Of a DNA stretch of 64,000 nt, positions 36,501 to 45,482 are shown piece after piece. Position numbers and translations under genes: made by a program. The notes beneath the pieces were generated by a model. It saw nothing but the letters and a program-made list of their open reading frames with translations. It searched no databases and was not told the origin of the DNA. This DNA comes from Notospermus geniculatus. Lineage: Eukaryota; Nemertea; Pilidiophora; Heteronemertea; Lineidae. Positions within the stretch are counted from its first letter, which is position 1. Every line of letters begins with the position of its first letter. The stretch spans positions 1 through 64,000 of the forward strand of contig NMRB01001171.1 in NCBI GenBank assembly GCA_002633025.1. Reading direction: 5' to 3'.

Positions 36501-37223
36501 ATTTGAAGTCAACTGCAGTCGTTGTAAGAGGTCACTATTTAAGTCGAATTGAGAGTACAGCTCAGATGCGAGGAGGGTGATCTTTGCCAGTGTGGTGCAG
36601 AGCAAACATCAGTGCTTGTCACCTCTGATGTTGCGGGTTTGATCTCAATTGTTACAACTTGACGTCTATTCCAGATTGAGAGTTTACGAGCCCAGCTCGA
36701 AGAATACAAACAGGACCACAATAAGAATAAACTCTCCATCAACAGTCGATTGGCGCAGCTACAAAAACAACAGGAGAATGAGACAGAGAGTAATAAACAA
36801 CTGGAACAAAAGGGGGCGTCAAAGAAAGGCCAGTTTAGAGAACAGCGTGAACTCCTCGGGATGGTGCTGATGGCCATCGACAATCTCGCTGATAAATGTG
36901 AGAAGAGGGCAGAAAAACCATTGGAGGAGATGGACTTGTATGAAAAGTTAGATGTTGTCAAGGTATGTTGATAGTGGAGGCAATTTTGTGTAGTATTTTG
37001 CCAGTCCTTTCTGTGGAATGAAGTCCATGCTTTGCGGCTATCATTGGCAACACTTGATTCAAAATACATGTACATGGTAACTGTATCTTGATTTCAGGAG
37101 CATTTGTCAGACCAGGAGGATATTTATATCATGTCGTTGCCTGAGTCACAACTCCCATCAGAAAAGGGATCGAAGAAAAGTTCGAGGGTTTCACCACAAA
37201 ATAAAGTCACATTTGCTCGCTGA
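33541..37223 (+). CDS. Coiled-coil DUF4200 protein of the CCDC42/CFAP73 family, 7 exons
   Basis: Exons 33541-33620, 34030-34252, 35124-35281, 35520-35602, 36340-36449, 36675-36962 and 37098-37223 join in frame through GT-AG introns into 355 residues. After a short N terminus and an acidic EDEDDD patch, residues about 40-165 form the DUF4200 coiled coil. Its blocks TLLLKKEVEIEQVDVELQAK and KFEKFIKENEAKRRRAIQKY match the equivalent 'LLEKKKE...QKSEQFIQENDQKRIRA' region of CCDC42. A second coiled coil, Gln/Lys-rich, fills residues about 220-290. The tail is Ser/Lys-rich. Family members (CCDC42, CFAP73, CFAP100) are axonemal or sperm-tail proteins; CFAP73/CFAP100 form the modifier-of-inner-arms complex. 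I cannot say which paralogue this is; it is about 40 residues longer than human CCDC42 or CFAP73. The start has A at -3 and an in-frame upstream stop. Confidence 0.88.
34301..34390 (+). repeat. SINE head, family S, in intron 2 of the coiled-coil gene
   Basis: GGGCTGTCAGAGTGGTGCAG, TGCCTGTCACCTCTGAGGTC and GGGTTGGGTCCCAGTTGGAG. This is one of the clearest members. Confidence 0.65.
34618..35021. mobile_element. Inverted-repeat element in intron 2 of the coiled-coil gene, 404 bp
   Basis: Terminal inverted repeats of 33 bp: AGGCCACTTAAAATTAATAA at the left, with complement TTATTAATTTTAAGTGGCCT at the right, are perfect. The outer sequence TCTAAAGGTCCAATAATAAG (about 34480) is echoed beyond the right end (CTAAAGAGCCAATAGTGAG), as if the element sits inside an older repeat. 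Confidence 0.8.
36582..36652 (+). repeat. SINE head, family S, in intron 5 of the coiled-coil gene
   Basis: AGTGTGGTGCAGAGCAAACA, TGCTTGTCACCTCTGATGTT and GGGTTTGATCTCAATTG follow the family layout. It lies within 25 bp of the exon 6 acceptor. Confidence 0.6.
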
Positions 37224-37855
37224 AGTATCCGAGCAGGAGGAAGAACATTATCATCCGACTGAGGCCTCAAATGCCGCGGCTCATCTTGGTTGTGTGGGCC
37301 AGTTAGGGAACTCTCATTCCATCAGATATCTAAACAACTTGTAGAACTTTGTTTCATGTGAATGCCATTAGCATCTCCGCACTACTTGCCATAGTATTTC
37401 ATCTCTTCTAGAACAAAGCCAGAAGGAGTAGGTCAAGACAAAACAGAAGTACACAGATTTATTCATTCCTAAGTAGCTGGACTGTGATATTACTGTGGTT
37501 CCTCCAGGATATATCAATCACCCATCCATTTTGATGGGCAACCGACACCCAAAATATGTTTTTTGCTGATACTCAAATCCCTTGTGATCACGCCGCACTA
37601 CTGAAGTTCTGAACTTCCTGATTACGGTTCATATCCTTCCAATGACTGACTGCTGCTTCATTATTCATTCCAACATTTGTACACAAGAAATCATGGTGAT
37701 CATCGTTACAACTGTATAAAAATTGTATTCAGAGTATATAGTATTACAGAATTTAGAATACCCGGTATCATTAATATATAGTATTCAAACTAAGTATAAG
37801 TAAATCTATGATGTTTTTACAATATCAGTCGTTGTGATTCCTTTGCACTTTACTG
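37224..37855 (+). other. Probable 3' untranslated region of the coiled-coil gene
   Basis: Non-coding sequence after the TGA at 37221-37223, increasingly AT-rich toward 37830. No canonical AATAAA is obvious before the repeat at 37856, so the transcript end is not defined. Confidence 0.35.
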
Positions 37856-38025
37856 TACAGTGCTCCCTCGCTATTACGAACCCTTCGGGGTCCAAGGGTT
37901 AAGTTCGTACTAACGTGGAGTTCGTAATAGCGAGGATTCGTCCGTGGGGGCTGGAATTTTGGGAGCCAAGCGTTGGGTTCGTATTATCCAAGAGTTTGTA
38001 AAATCGAGGTTCGTAAGAGAACTTA
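37856..38025. mobile_element. Pogo/Tigger-like non-autonomous element or fragment
   Basis: TACAGTGCTCCCTCGCTATT followed by ACGAAC, with GTTCGTAATAGCGAGG inverted nearby (37920-37935) and further GTTCGTA repeats, resembles the CAGT...CCTCG...AT termini of pogo-type DNA transposons. The right end is not clear. Confidence 0.5.
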
Positions 38026-39579
38026 CAAGGTGATGAACTCCACGACTCTATTGCTAATATATCGGCAAATGATGCAAGAGATGTTTCATGTGGTTCAATT
38101 AGTGGTGGAACTTGAATGACATTGAAAGAATAAGACCAGACATTTCACACTTGATATCCCATAGTTTATTTTCCTTCCCTACATTGTATATAGTCAATCA
38201 TTAATTTAAAAAAAAAACATGAACCAACTATAGTCATAAGAAAATATACGGTACCATGTGTTGAATGAGTGAATGGGAGCTATACATATATGACAATCAG
38301 TGACCATGAGAGCCTTATACATAATGAAATACATGTAGTTGTTATTTACAGTCATCCAAAAAACTATGGCATGGAAATGGACTGGTTAACTGGTTAGGAA
38401 GGTTTTATCAGATTTGTGGTGGTTGATCCAGTTTGAGCTACGAGCATAGGGACATGAAGGTCTGTCAGCTACTGACACCTATTACACTCGAGATGAACTA
38501 GACATATAACACGTCAGTCTGTTTTTACTCTGCTATCGTCTGAACACAGCATATGCTTCATACAGAAAACACGGGTCCACTGTATCGCAGTGCCACCTAT
38601 ACACGACCTAAACAATACCAGTATACATTGTATCAGCTGAACTACCATCACCAAATATCAACATGAAGTTAGGGCCATTCTATATAAATGAAGTCTTTCG
38701 CTTAGACACATGCATATACGGCAACATCCGTGTAATTATTGTAATTAGCAACACAAGTGCAAGTCCTCCAGGTTTTAATAAATTGTTCTGGAACCATCCA
38801 AAACCAGGCTTTCCCAGGCGACGAATGGATGTGAAGCACAGGCAGAAAGTGAGGTTTTACTTCTATCTGTGGCCATGTAGGCCTAAAACAACATATATGG
38901 AAGTACGTCCTACATTGTTGCGACAATAAAGCTGAAACAGCAGATTATAATAAATAATAGAGTTAAAAAATCAACAAAATGGAATAATAAAATGCTCATA
39001 ATGCCAAGTTAGTAATACCATCATTTAAATAGTTTAGGGGGCAACCCGACAGTTATTAATGACACACAGCAATGAAATAACAGTACGTGTAATAGGGAGA
39101 TCAAATCAAAAGCAATTACACTGTACAGTCTCTAATTGTAATAAATCATCTCTTCTCGTAAGCCTATGAAACACTGTGTGGTATGTAAAATGCACATAAA
39201 GTAAAGGCCTTTTCTACGACAGTGGTTTCTGCAACATTGTCTGGTGATGTTGCAGTTTTCACAAGGGGGTTTGGAGAGCCCTTGGATGGTTTAGTGAATT
39301 TGGGGAGTTGATTATCCCAATGCCTGTGAAATTACACTCGCTGCAACCATGGTGTTAAGTTATGCCTTTTTCACATGGGTGATGCACCATTGGTCGTCCC
39401 ATCTTATGCTTTTGTACAGCAGAATTTGACGGAGAGGATACACAAGGTCCTATTAATACCTTGGCCGATACATTACATACAATGAAATTAACCTATCTGA
39501 TAGAGTGTCGTTTTAGCTCCCCTTGTCCTGAGAGAATCCTGCAGGAGAGAGGCCACAGGCATCCAAAAGCCTAAGACTC
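38026..39579. other. No gene confirmed; hydrophobic frame near 38700-38850 (minus)
   Basis: A minus-strand frame reads GGLALVLLITIITRMLPYMH after GKPGFGWFQNNLLKPG, like a C-terminal membrane anchor. No acceptor site precedes it, so it is not called as an exon. The rest is AT-rich. Confidence 0.25.
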
Positions 39580-39750
39580 TCCTCCAGATGAGTGTTTCTG
39601 ATGCAAGTTGGCTCTCAATGGGCAATTCACCACTGTTGATATCCTAATGGCGTATGCCTCGACAGTGACGCAAACTGCCCATAGTTTCCTATGGTTCAGT
39701 TGCCCATAGAGTGCCAAATTATGTGAGAAAACTCACTGGGGCAGCACCTA
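39580..39750. mobile_element. Hairpin element family H, copy 2
   Basis: GTTGGCTCTCAATGGGCAAT at the left and its inverted relative TTGCCCATAGAGTGCCAAAT with GTGAGAAAACTCAC at the right place it in the same family as 44111-44275. Borders are approximate. Confidence 0.7.
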
Positions 39751-39980
39751 ACAGCATGGACAACTGGCCGACAAGTTTGAAAGCATTGTTTGTCCATGTG
39801 ACCACCGAAAGCACACGAGGGTACCTCCCATATTGATTTCAATAAACATGTAAACAAATCATGGAAAAAAGCACAGAAACTGATCCTGCAATGATCAATA
39901 CCAGTTGGAATCAATAAGATATGATGTTTGTGATTGATTTTTCATAAAATGAAAGGGTAACACCATAAAATATGATCAAT

Positions 39981-40346
39981 TTTTCATCACAACATACCTC
40001 ATGACAGGATCTGAAGTTGATTGGACACACCTACTGGATGTGACCTGAACTATAGTGCAGGTTCAAAAGATTTAAATGAGGTCGATGATGAGGAGGTAAA
40101 TTATCTAATCACAGAGAATAATCACACAAATCTAAGGAGACGTCAGAAAATGCATACATGTATCACAAAATGTGCTGAGAGACCAGTGAAATTCAAGTTG
40201 CCTGCTGTTGCAACAACCTTGCCCCTGTGATCCCATCTACCAACGACCTTGCTTTGTGCAAGGTCACAGCTTGTCCCCATCGACCTTGCTTTGGGCAAGG
40301 TCAGAGGTTGCACCTAGTTGTCCCCATCGGTCTCAAACTACCATGA
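39981..40346 (+). repeat. Direct segmental duplication, copy 1
   Basis: Nearly identical to 40494-40882. This copy lacks a segment of about 23 bp (TTTCTGCAAGGTTATAGATT and flank) present in copy 2. The two are separated by about 147 bp that holds a TG-rich microsatellite. Confidence 0.9.
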
Positions 40347-40350
40347 TTAT

Positions 40351-40442
40351 GGTTCCCGATCACTAAGATCGGGAACCATATTGTTTTTGGTCATGGTGTC
40401 TGTGTGTGTGTGTGTATGTGTGTGTGTGTCTGTCTGTGTGTC
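40351..40442. repeat. Short perfect hairpin and TG-rich microsatellite between the duplicated segments
   Basis: GGTTCCCGATC and GATCGGGAACC form an 11-bp stem with a 5-base loop at 40351-40378. It is followed at about 40398-40442 by a TG/CTGTGTG tract. Confidence 0.7.
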
Positions 40443-40493
40443 CAGTCTGTCACGCCTCCATATCTTATCTCCTTCAGCAGCTACAGCTCTCGA

Positions 40494-40882
40494 TTTTCAT
40501 CACAACATACCTCATGACAGGATCTGAAGTTGATTGGACACACCTACTGGATGTGACCTGAACTATAGTGCAGGTTCAAAAGATTGAAATGAGGTCGATG
40601 ATGAGGAGGTAAATTATCTAATCACAGAGAATAATCACACAAATCTAAGGAGATGTCAGAAAATGCATACATGTATCACAAAATGTGCTGAGAGACCAGT
40701 GAAATTCAAGTTGCCTGCTGTTGCAACAACCTTGCTTTCTGCAAGGTTATAGATTGCCCCTGTGATCCCATCTACCAACGACCTTGCTTTGTGCAAGGTC
40801 ACAGCTTGTCCCCATCGACCTTGCTTTGGGCAAGGTCAGAGGTTGCACTTAGTTGTTCTCATCGGTCTCAAACTACCACGAT
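40494..40882 (+). repeat. Direct segmental duplication, copy 2
   Basis: Second copy of the segment at 39981-40346, differing at only a few bases and by the 23-bp insertion. Both contain tandem CGACCTTGCTTTGTGCAAGG-type foldbacks. Confidence 0.9.
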
Positions 40883-43831
40883 TCACCATGCAGTGAACCA
40901 GGTCTAACCCCAACTTTATCCCTGTTTACATCGGCAACAAGACAGAGTTGACATTTTCTGGTTCACCCTGTAAGCCATGGTATTCTGTTAAGTTGCAGAG
41001 CAAAGCAAACTCAAGTTCTCCAATTCAAATCTTGACACATAAAATTCTATCACCTCTTGGCACATTTTATTACAAATACTTGTAATTTCATGCCGAGTGT
41101 TCAAACATCGTGTCAAATAACACGAGATGGAAATCAGAATCTCAGCATCATTGATTTTGCAGTTCATGCCCCAACAGTAAATATCACCCTTAGGAAGAGT
41201 AAACTTCAAGATGCTGCTTTGCAGCATGGTATTTTCAAGACTGCTGACTGATGTTCTGTTAACCAATTTGGAGGCGAATCTTGGTAGGGTGGGTCAGCAC
41301 GTAAAGCTGCGGAATGCCAGATTTTTGTAACAAGTGACGTCATGATGCGGTGAAATTGCATAACAATGAGTGCCATGGCAATCATGTCATTGAAGATGTC
41401 CTTGTACCACTTTAGCACGAACAAACTCACACAAAAAAGCTCTCGCACTGAATGTGTTAAAGATGGAATCTTCCTTATGTTACCCAGACCAAAGCCCGCA
41501 GCCACCAGGGCCATTGACGGTCATAACATTCCAACAAGTCTGGCTGTGGAGCTGTAGGCAAGGTTAGGTGCCTGGGCGTGACTCACTCTGATTTCATTGA
41601 TTATCATTCGATCTACTTCGTGAAGACTGAAACCGACTTTGATTTCGTGAGATGATCTACCTGTTGAACTCTAACATTATAAAAGCTAATACTATCCTGG
41701 ATCTGTAAATGATGATTATACTAATTTGTCAATTTTTCAAAGGAGAAACTTCTGCATAAGTTAGCAGGTGACACTATAATGAGACTTAAGAACACTGTCA
41801 CAGAGTTGACACAATAGAAGACTGACCCTTGCTCTTCAGTGCTATTGGATTCAGGATGAATCGGACACAACTATTCTTGTCCACAACAGTGGTCAAAACA
41901 AGTGTTTACCTTAACACTTTCAATGCCATGGCTGATTCTTCGAAATTGAGGAAAGCAGCTTGTAAGGAACCTGGAACCCATCACATAGATATTCACTGGA
42001 AAGATCTCAGAGAGCACTTTCCAATGGATACCAATGTGACAGGTTTTCCTGTAACACCTGAACCCTGTCAAGCCTGTCACATAGGTACTGTAAAGCAAGA
42101 TAATTTCGGGGGTGGAAATTTTCGCGAATCAAGAATTATAGACATATTCGCGGCAGGATATTGTCGCGAGTCTCTGCCATTTTTTTCAGTTTTTTTTCAC
42201 GAACCGTATTTATCACTTGCGTGTACTCATATTCGCGACAGGAAATTTTCGCGACTCATACACTCTTGCGAAATTCGCGAAAATTTCCTGCACACGAAAT
42301 TTTCCTGCTTTACAGTATTCATTGGAAAGCTCTCAGTGAGCACTTTCCATTGAATACCTATGTGACAGGGTTTCTGTAAGAGTTCAGGATTTGGTGAGTT
42401 TATCAAATTGATGAAGCTGGCACTGGCAGTAAAAGGGTTAAGAGTTGCAGTGTTCAGCCTTTTAACCAGTATCATCAAGATACTAATTCAAATGGTGTTG
42501 CCCAGCCAAGGCGCCGGTTCTGATGTTGGTGCCAAGCCAGAGCTGGAAATCCTAAGTATTTCCTACATCATTGGCAAACCTCAGCCATGCTATCAGACGT
42601 CAAAATATGACCACCATAGGAGCACTAACTGGAGAGCTTTTATCGCCAAGTACCCTAAGTCTTGTCGAATCATCTGACAGATCTGTTAACACCAGGCTGC
42701 CACGATACAGCCAACCACTGCAATAACTTCATTACAAGTCATTGCATCTAGAGACCCATCAGACCATTGTCAGCTCTTTTAGATTGCTTGGATCCTATGG
42801 GTCGTAATGGAAATAAACAAGATTAGGGAACAAGAATGATGCCGGTTCTTTTCTAACATCTACCGGTATACATTGTATTTTGTATCAAGTTATGGATGCA
42901 TACCCACTGTTCACTGTTCCTATTGACCACATCACTTGTGCTCTTGGGTCAAGGCACTTCATCGTCCTGGGATGGAGCAGAGAATGAAGAAAACATTCAA
43001 AGAGAACAGGAGTGTTGACACAGCTATGTCATGGGTCACGGTTGAGGATACTGCTGCGAATGCAGTTCTGTATTATATTTCAGGAGTGCAAGTACCAATT
43101 CAGGCCATTTTACCTACTCATCGAACAAAACTGGGTTACATCTATGTAATATAGGAGGAAACTGGAGCTCTCGATGTGAAGCGGGATTGTCCTCTCTACC
43201 ACATATTGCTCCGTACACAAGGTTATAAAATTTATCATCCTACCATGACGATCTGTCCCACAAATCAACCCAAACAAACCCAACGGTCTTGTGAACCCTG
43301 GATTAATTTTTTAAATGGTGATCGCCAGAAAAACTAATCATAAATATTAAATGAATATGATCCAAAGCAGAACACTTGTATTTTTCAAAACATTGCGATG
43401 AACTTCAGCATTAAGCACCAAAAGGACATTAAATACCAAAGGTTTACAATAATCTGATCATTAGAGTCCAAAATCGATTGAGTTGAGCAGATACATGTAG
43501 TCCCCTTGATGTTCAATGACAATGAATTTCTTTGTAACGCGACCAAACGCACTCAGTATCTTTGACACTTGCATAAAATCGATGCGATAAAGATTAGATG
43601 CTTGTGAACAAACGTTTTGAAACTGATGAAGAGATTTTTTTACAAAAAAGTACAGGTTTTAATCTCAAACACTTCATCTTAAACCCTCTTCTTCAAAGAG
43701 TCATGTAAGTACAGAAGATTAAGTGACGTAGCATCAGGACCGGTAATGCCCTTGAAATGAAGACAAAGTCAAAGTCAAGGATCATCACTAGCAGATGAAA
43801 TGGAACAATAGAGGATTTACTGTATAGCCAC
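40883..43831. other. No gene recognised; near-palindromic repeats around 42 kb
   Basis: About 41990-42030 and 42318-42365 both read ATTCAYTGGAAAG...CACTTTCCA, each nearly self-complementary, and they bracket the TCGCGA-rich hairpin. Long frames here (for example 41829-42353) are built from these repeats. Confidence 0.4.
42087..42317. mobile_element. Hairpin element rich in TCGCGA, 231 bp
   Basis: TACTGTAAAGCAAGATAATT and AATTTTCCTGCTTTACAGTA are inverted ends. The interior repeats ATTCGCG, TTTCGCGA and GTCGCGA on both strands. TA at both ends suggests a TA target-site preference. Confidence 0.75.
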
Positions 43832-44110
43832 TTGAGGAATCACTTGTTGGAGCGTGCAGTCGGCCTGGGGGATCCCAGGGGCGCAGCAAGGAAGCTGAGG
43901 AGGGATGTTCTAAAGTCTATTGTTAATACAGTCATTTTAAAAGCTTGTGATGGCCGGGTGGACACAGCAGCGATCCTTGTGAACCCACCTGACACCCTGC
44001 CTGCGCCCCTGTATCCCATTTTCGCAGAAGATTTGATGGAAATGGAAGAGAGGAAGATCATTCGGTGCCAGACTGGCAAGTTCCAGCACTGCCACAGTCG
44101 TATATTTAAG
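43832..44110 (+). other. Unassigned open frame ending in a repeat element
   Basis: 93 codons with an ordinary protein-like composition (LLERAVGLGDPRGAARKLRR; VDTAAILVNPPDTLP). The frame then continues by chance through the family H hairpin and the 47-bp minisatellite. No family is recognised. It lies downstream of, and on the opposite strand to, the B4GAT1-like last exon. Confidence 0.2.
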
Positions 44111-44275
44111 GTGCTGCTCCACGGGAGAGTTTTCTCACGTGGGTTGGCTCTCTATGGGCAAATCTTTGTTCCTGTCATTGGTCTCGGCACAAGACATGAG
44201 GAAACCAACGATGATGAATTGCCCATTCATGCATTGAGAGCACGGGAAAACTCACGTGGAGCAGTTGTCATCAAT
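44111..44275. mobile_element. Hairpin element family H, copy 3 (best preserved)
   Basis: GCTGCTCCACGGGAGAGTTT opens and AAAACTCACGTGGAGCAG closes the element. Next to these ends lie GGTTGGCTCTCTATGGGCAA and TTGCCCATTCATGCATTGAG. At about 165 bp it has no coding capacity of its own, although a chance frame runs through it. Confidence 0.8.
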
Positions 44276-44319
44276 TCTATTTACAGCACTGCCATGTTGA
44301 ATCAGCAGAGTAGGCCTAC

Positions 44320-44527
44320 ATGTTCTTCAATTCCTTCTTCAGCACTGCCTCGTCAAGTCAGGGTACTTGTTCTTCAATTCCTTCTTCCGCACTGCCTCAT
44401 CAAGTCAGGGTACTTGTTCATCAATTCCTTCTTCAGCACTGCCTCGTCGAATCAGGGTACTTGTTCTTCAAATCCCCCTTCAGCACTGCCTCGTTGAGTC
44501 AGGGTACTTGTTCTTCAATTCCTTCTT
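44320..44527 (-). repeat. 47-bp minisatellite derived from the 3' coding end of the B4GAT1-like exon
   Basis: Units at 44481-44527, 44434-44480, 44387-44433 and 44340-44386, plus a partial at 44320-44339, each contain a version of CAGCACTGCCTCGTCAAGTC followed by AGGGTACTTGTTCTTCAATT. The first unit encodes the exon's last codons and stop; the others lie in the 3' untranslated region. Each copy reads, on the minus strand, a near-copy of LKKELKNKYPDSTRQC and a stop. Confidence 0.9.
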
Positions 44528-44672
44528 CAGCTGTTCAAAAATCAACCTATTACTCGCATGCTCTTCTTCTTTTGTTGCATGGAATTCATCACTTTTCTTA
44601 AATCCAACATGAACAAGGAAAGCATTGTTTAAAACGGCAAACCTGTAACCAGCAACGTGGAGTTCACATATC
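44480..44672 (-). CDS. B4GAT1: Terminal exon of a B4GAT1-type beta-1,4-glucuronyltransferase (partial)
   Basis: A minus-strand exon preceded by a good acceptor (TTTTATCTTTTCAG) reads ICELHVAGYRFAVLNNAFLV, then HVGFKKSDEFHATKEEEHAS, then an end of the form LIFEQLKKELKNKYPDSTRQC and a TGA. This closely matches the C terminus of animal beta-1,4-glucuronyltransferase 1 ([20 protein letters not shown] ... FKQELKAKYPNSPRRC). That Golgi enzyme adds glucuronic acid to the xylose primer on alpha-dystroglycan that LARGE then extends. The exon would start in phase 0, right after the family's '..YGFNRISQ' motif. I searched the minus strand to the right for the preceding DPWEPFYVAG and DERFRQYGFNR blocks and did not find them. 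Either the rest lies beyond 64 kb across a long intron, is missing from the assembly, or this is a detached fragment. The reading frame is intact, and the last 17 codons are copied in an adjoining tandem array. Confidence 0.7.
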
Positions 44673-45148
44673 TGAAAAGATAAAATAAGTAGACATGTTA
44701 CTATTGCATTACAGCCCTTACAGGGTAAAAGAGTAAGAAAGATCTTCCACAATACTATCAAATGAATACCCAACGGGGTTTGGGTCATTTTGTAAATTTC
44801 TCTCCTTTTCCCAGGTCTTTGGTGACAGAGAACCGCCAACGTTGCCATGGTTGACTGGCAGCTCTCAATGATATACATATCAAAGTGTTGGAGGAGGGCT
44901 GCTTTGGCCCACACCTACACAGGAAATTGGGAGTGGGTAGTTGATTGTTCTTATAAAATCATGATTTTCTGTTTTAAGTCAGGATATCTTCACCCACAGG
45001 ACCAGACAATCTGAAACGAAATATGCTATCATGCTATCCAAAAAACATCCGAGAAGAACAGGCATGACAGGTGTACCTATGATGTCATTCCCAAAATCTA
45101 CTTGTGCTTCTCCAAAGAATGCGTTGCCAAAAGAGCCTAGTACACAAA

Positions 45149-45285
45149 AGGCCTGGGCTGACCCAACCGCACAGCAAGCCCAATAGTGCTACCGCCACCT
45201 ATCGGCAGTTAGTTATAATGCATTTTCTCATCAACTAAAACTACCGAAAGCACTATCGGACTTTCTGTGTGGTCAGCCCTGGTTG
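45149..45285. mobile_element. Hairpin element, about 137 bp, imperfect arms
   Basis: GGCCTGGGCTGACCCAACCG with AATAGTGCT pairs inverted with AGCACTATCGG...GTGTGGTCAGCCCTGGTTG. Borders are approximate. Confidence 0.6.
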
Positions 45286-45353
45286 TGTGAGCCCATCATA
45301 GCCCATCTCTCTTTGTTACTGTAACAGCTGAAATGATTTCAGCCTTTGTGGGG

Positions 45354-45482
45354 TACACAGGCAAAAATGTTGGATGGAAATTGGATATCCAGGCATTTTC
45401 TATATCCATTTTTCATCCGATTTGGATATCCATTTTTTATCAGATTTATATCCAATTTTCATCCAACATTTTTGCCTGTGTA
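45354..45482. mobile_element. Hairpin element, 129 bp
   Basis: TACACAGGCAAAAATGTTGG and its complement CCAACATTTTTGCCTGTGTA are perfect ends. The interior alternates TTGGATATCC and TATCCATTTTT. Confidence 0.85.

Noticed and set aside
36539-37075. 178-codon minus-strand frame
   Set aside because: Antisense shadow of exon 6 of the coiled-coil gene, with a composition (Ser/Cys/Leu-rich) expected from the reverse of Lys/Gln/Glu codons.
41829-42353. 174-codon plus-strand frame
   Set aside because: It runs through the near-palindromic repeats and the TCGCGA-rich hairpin; there is no recognisable protein.
44111-44497. Second half of a 221-codon plus-strand frame
   Set aside because: It is made of a hairpin element and the 47-bp minisatellite, so its apparent repeats are not a protein domain.
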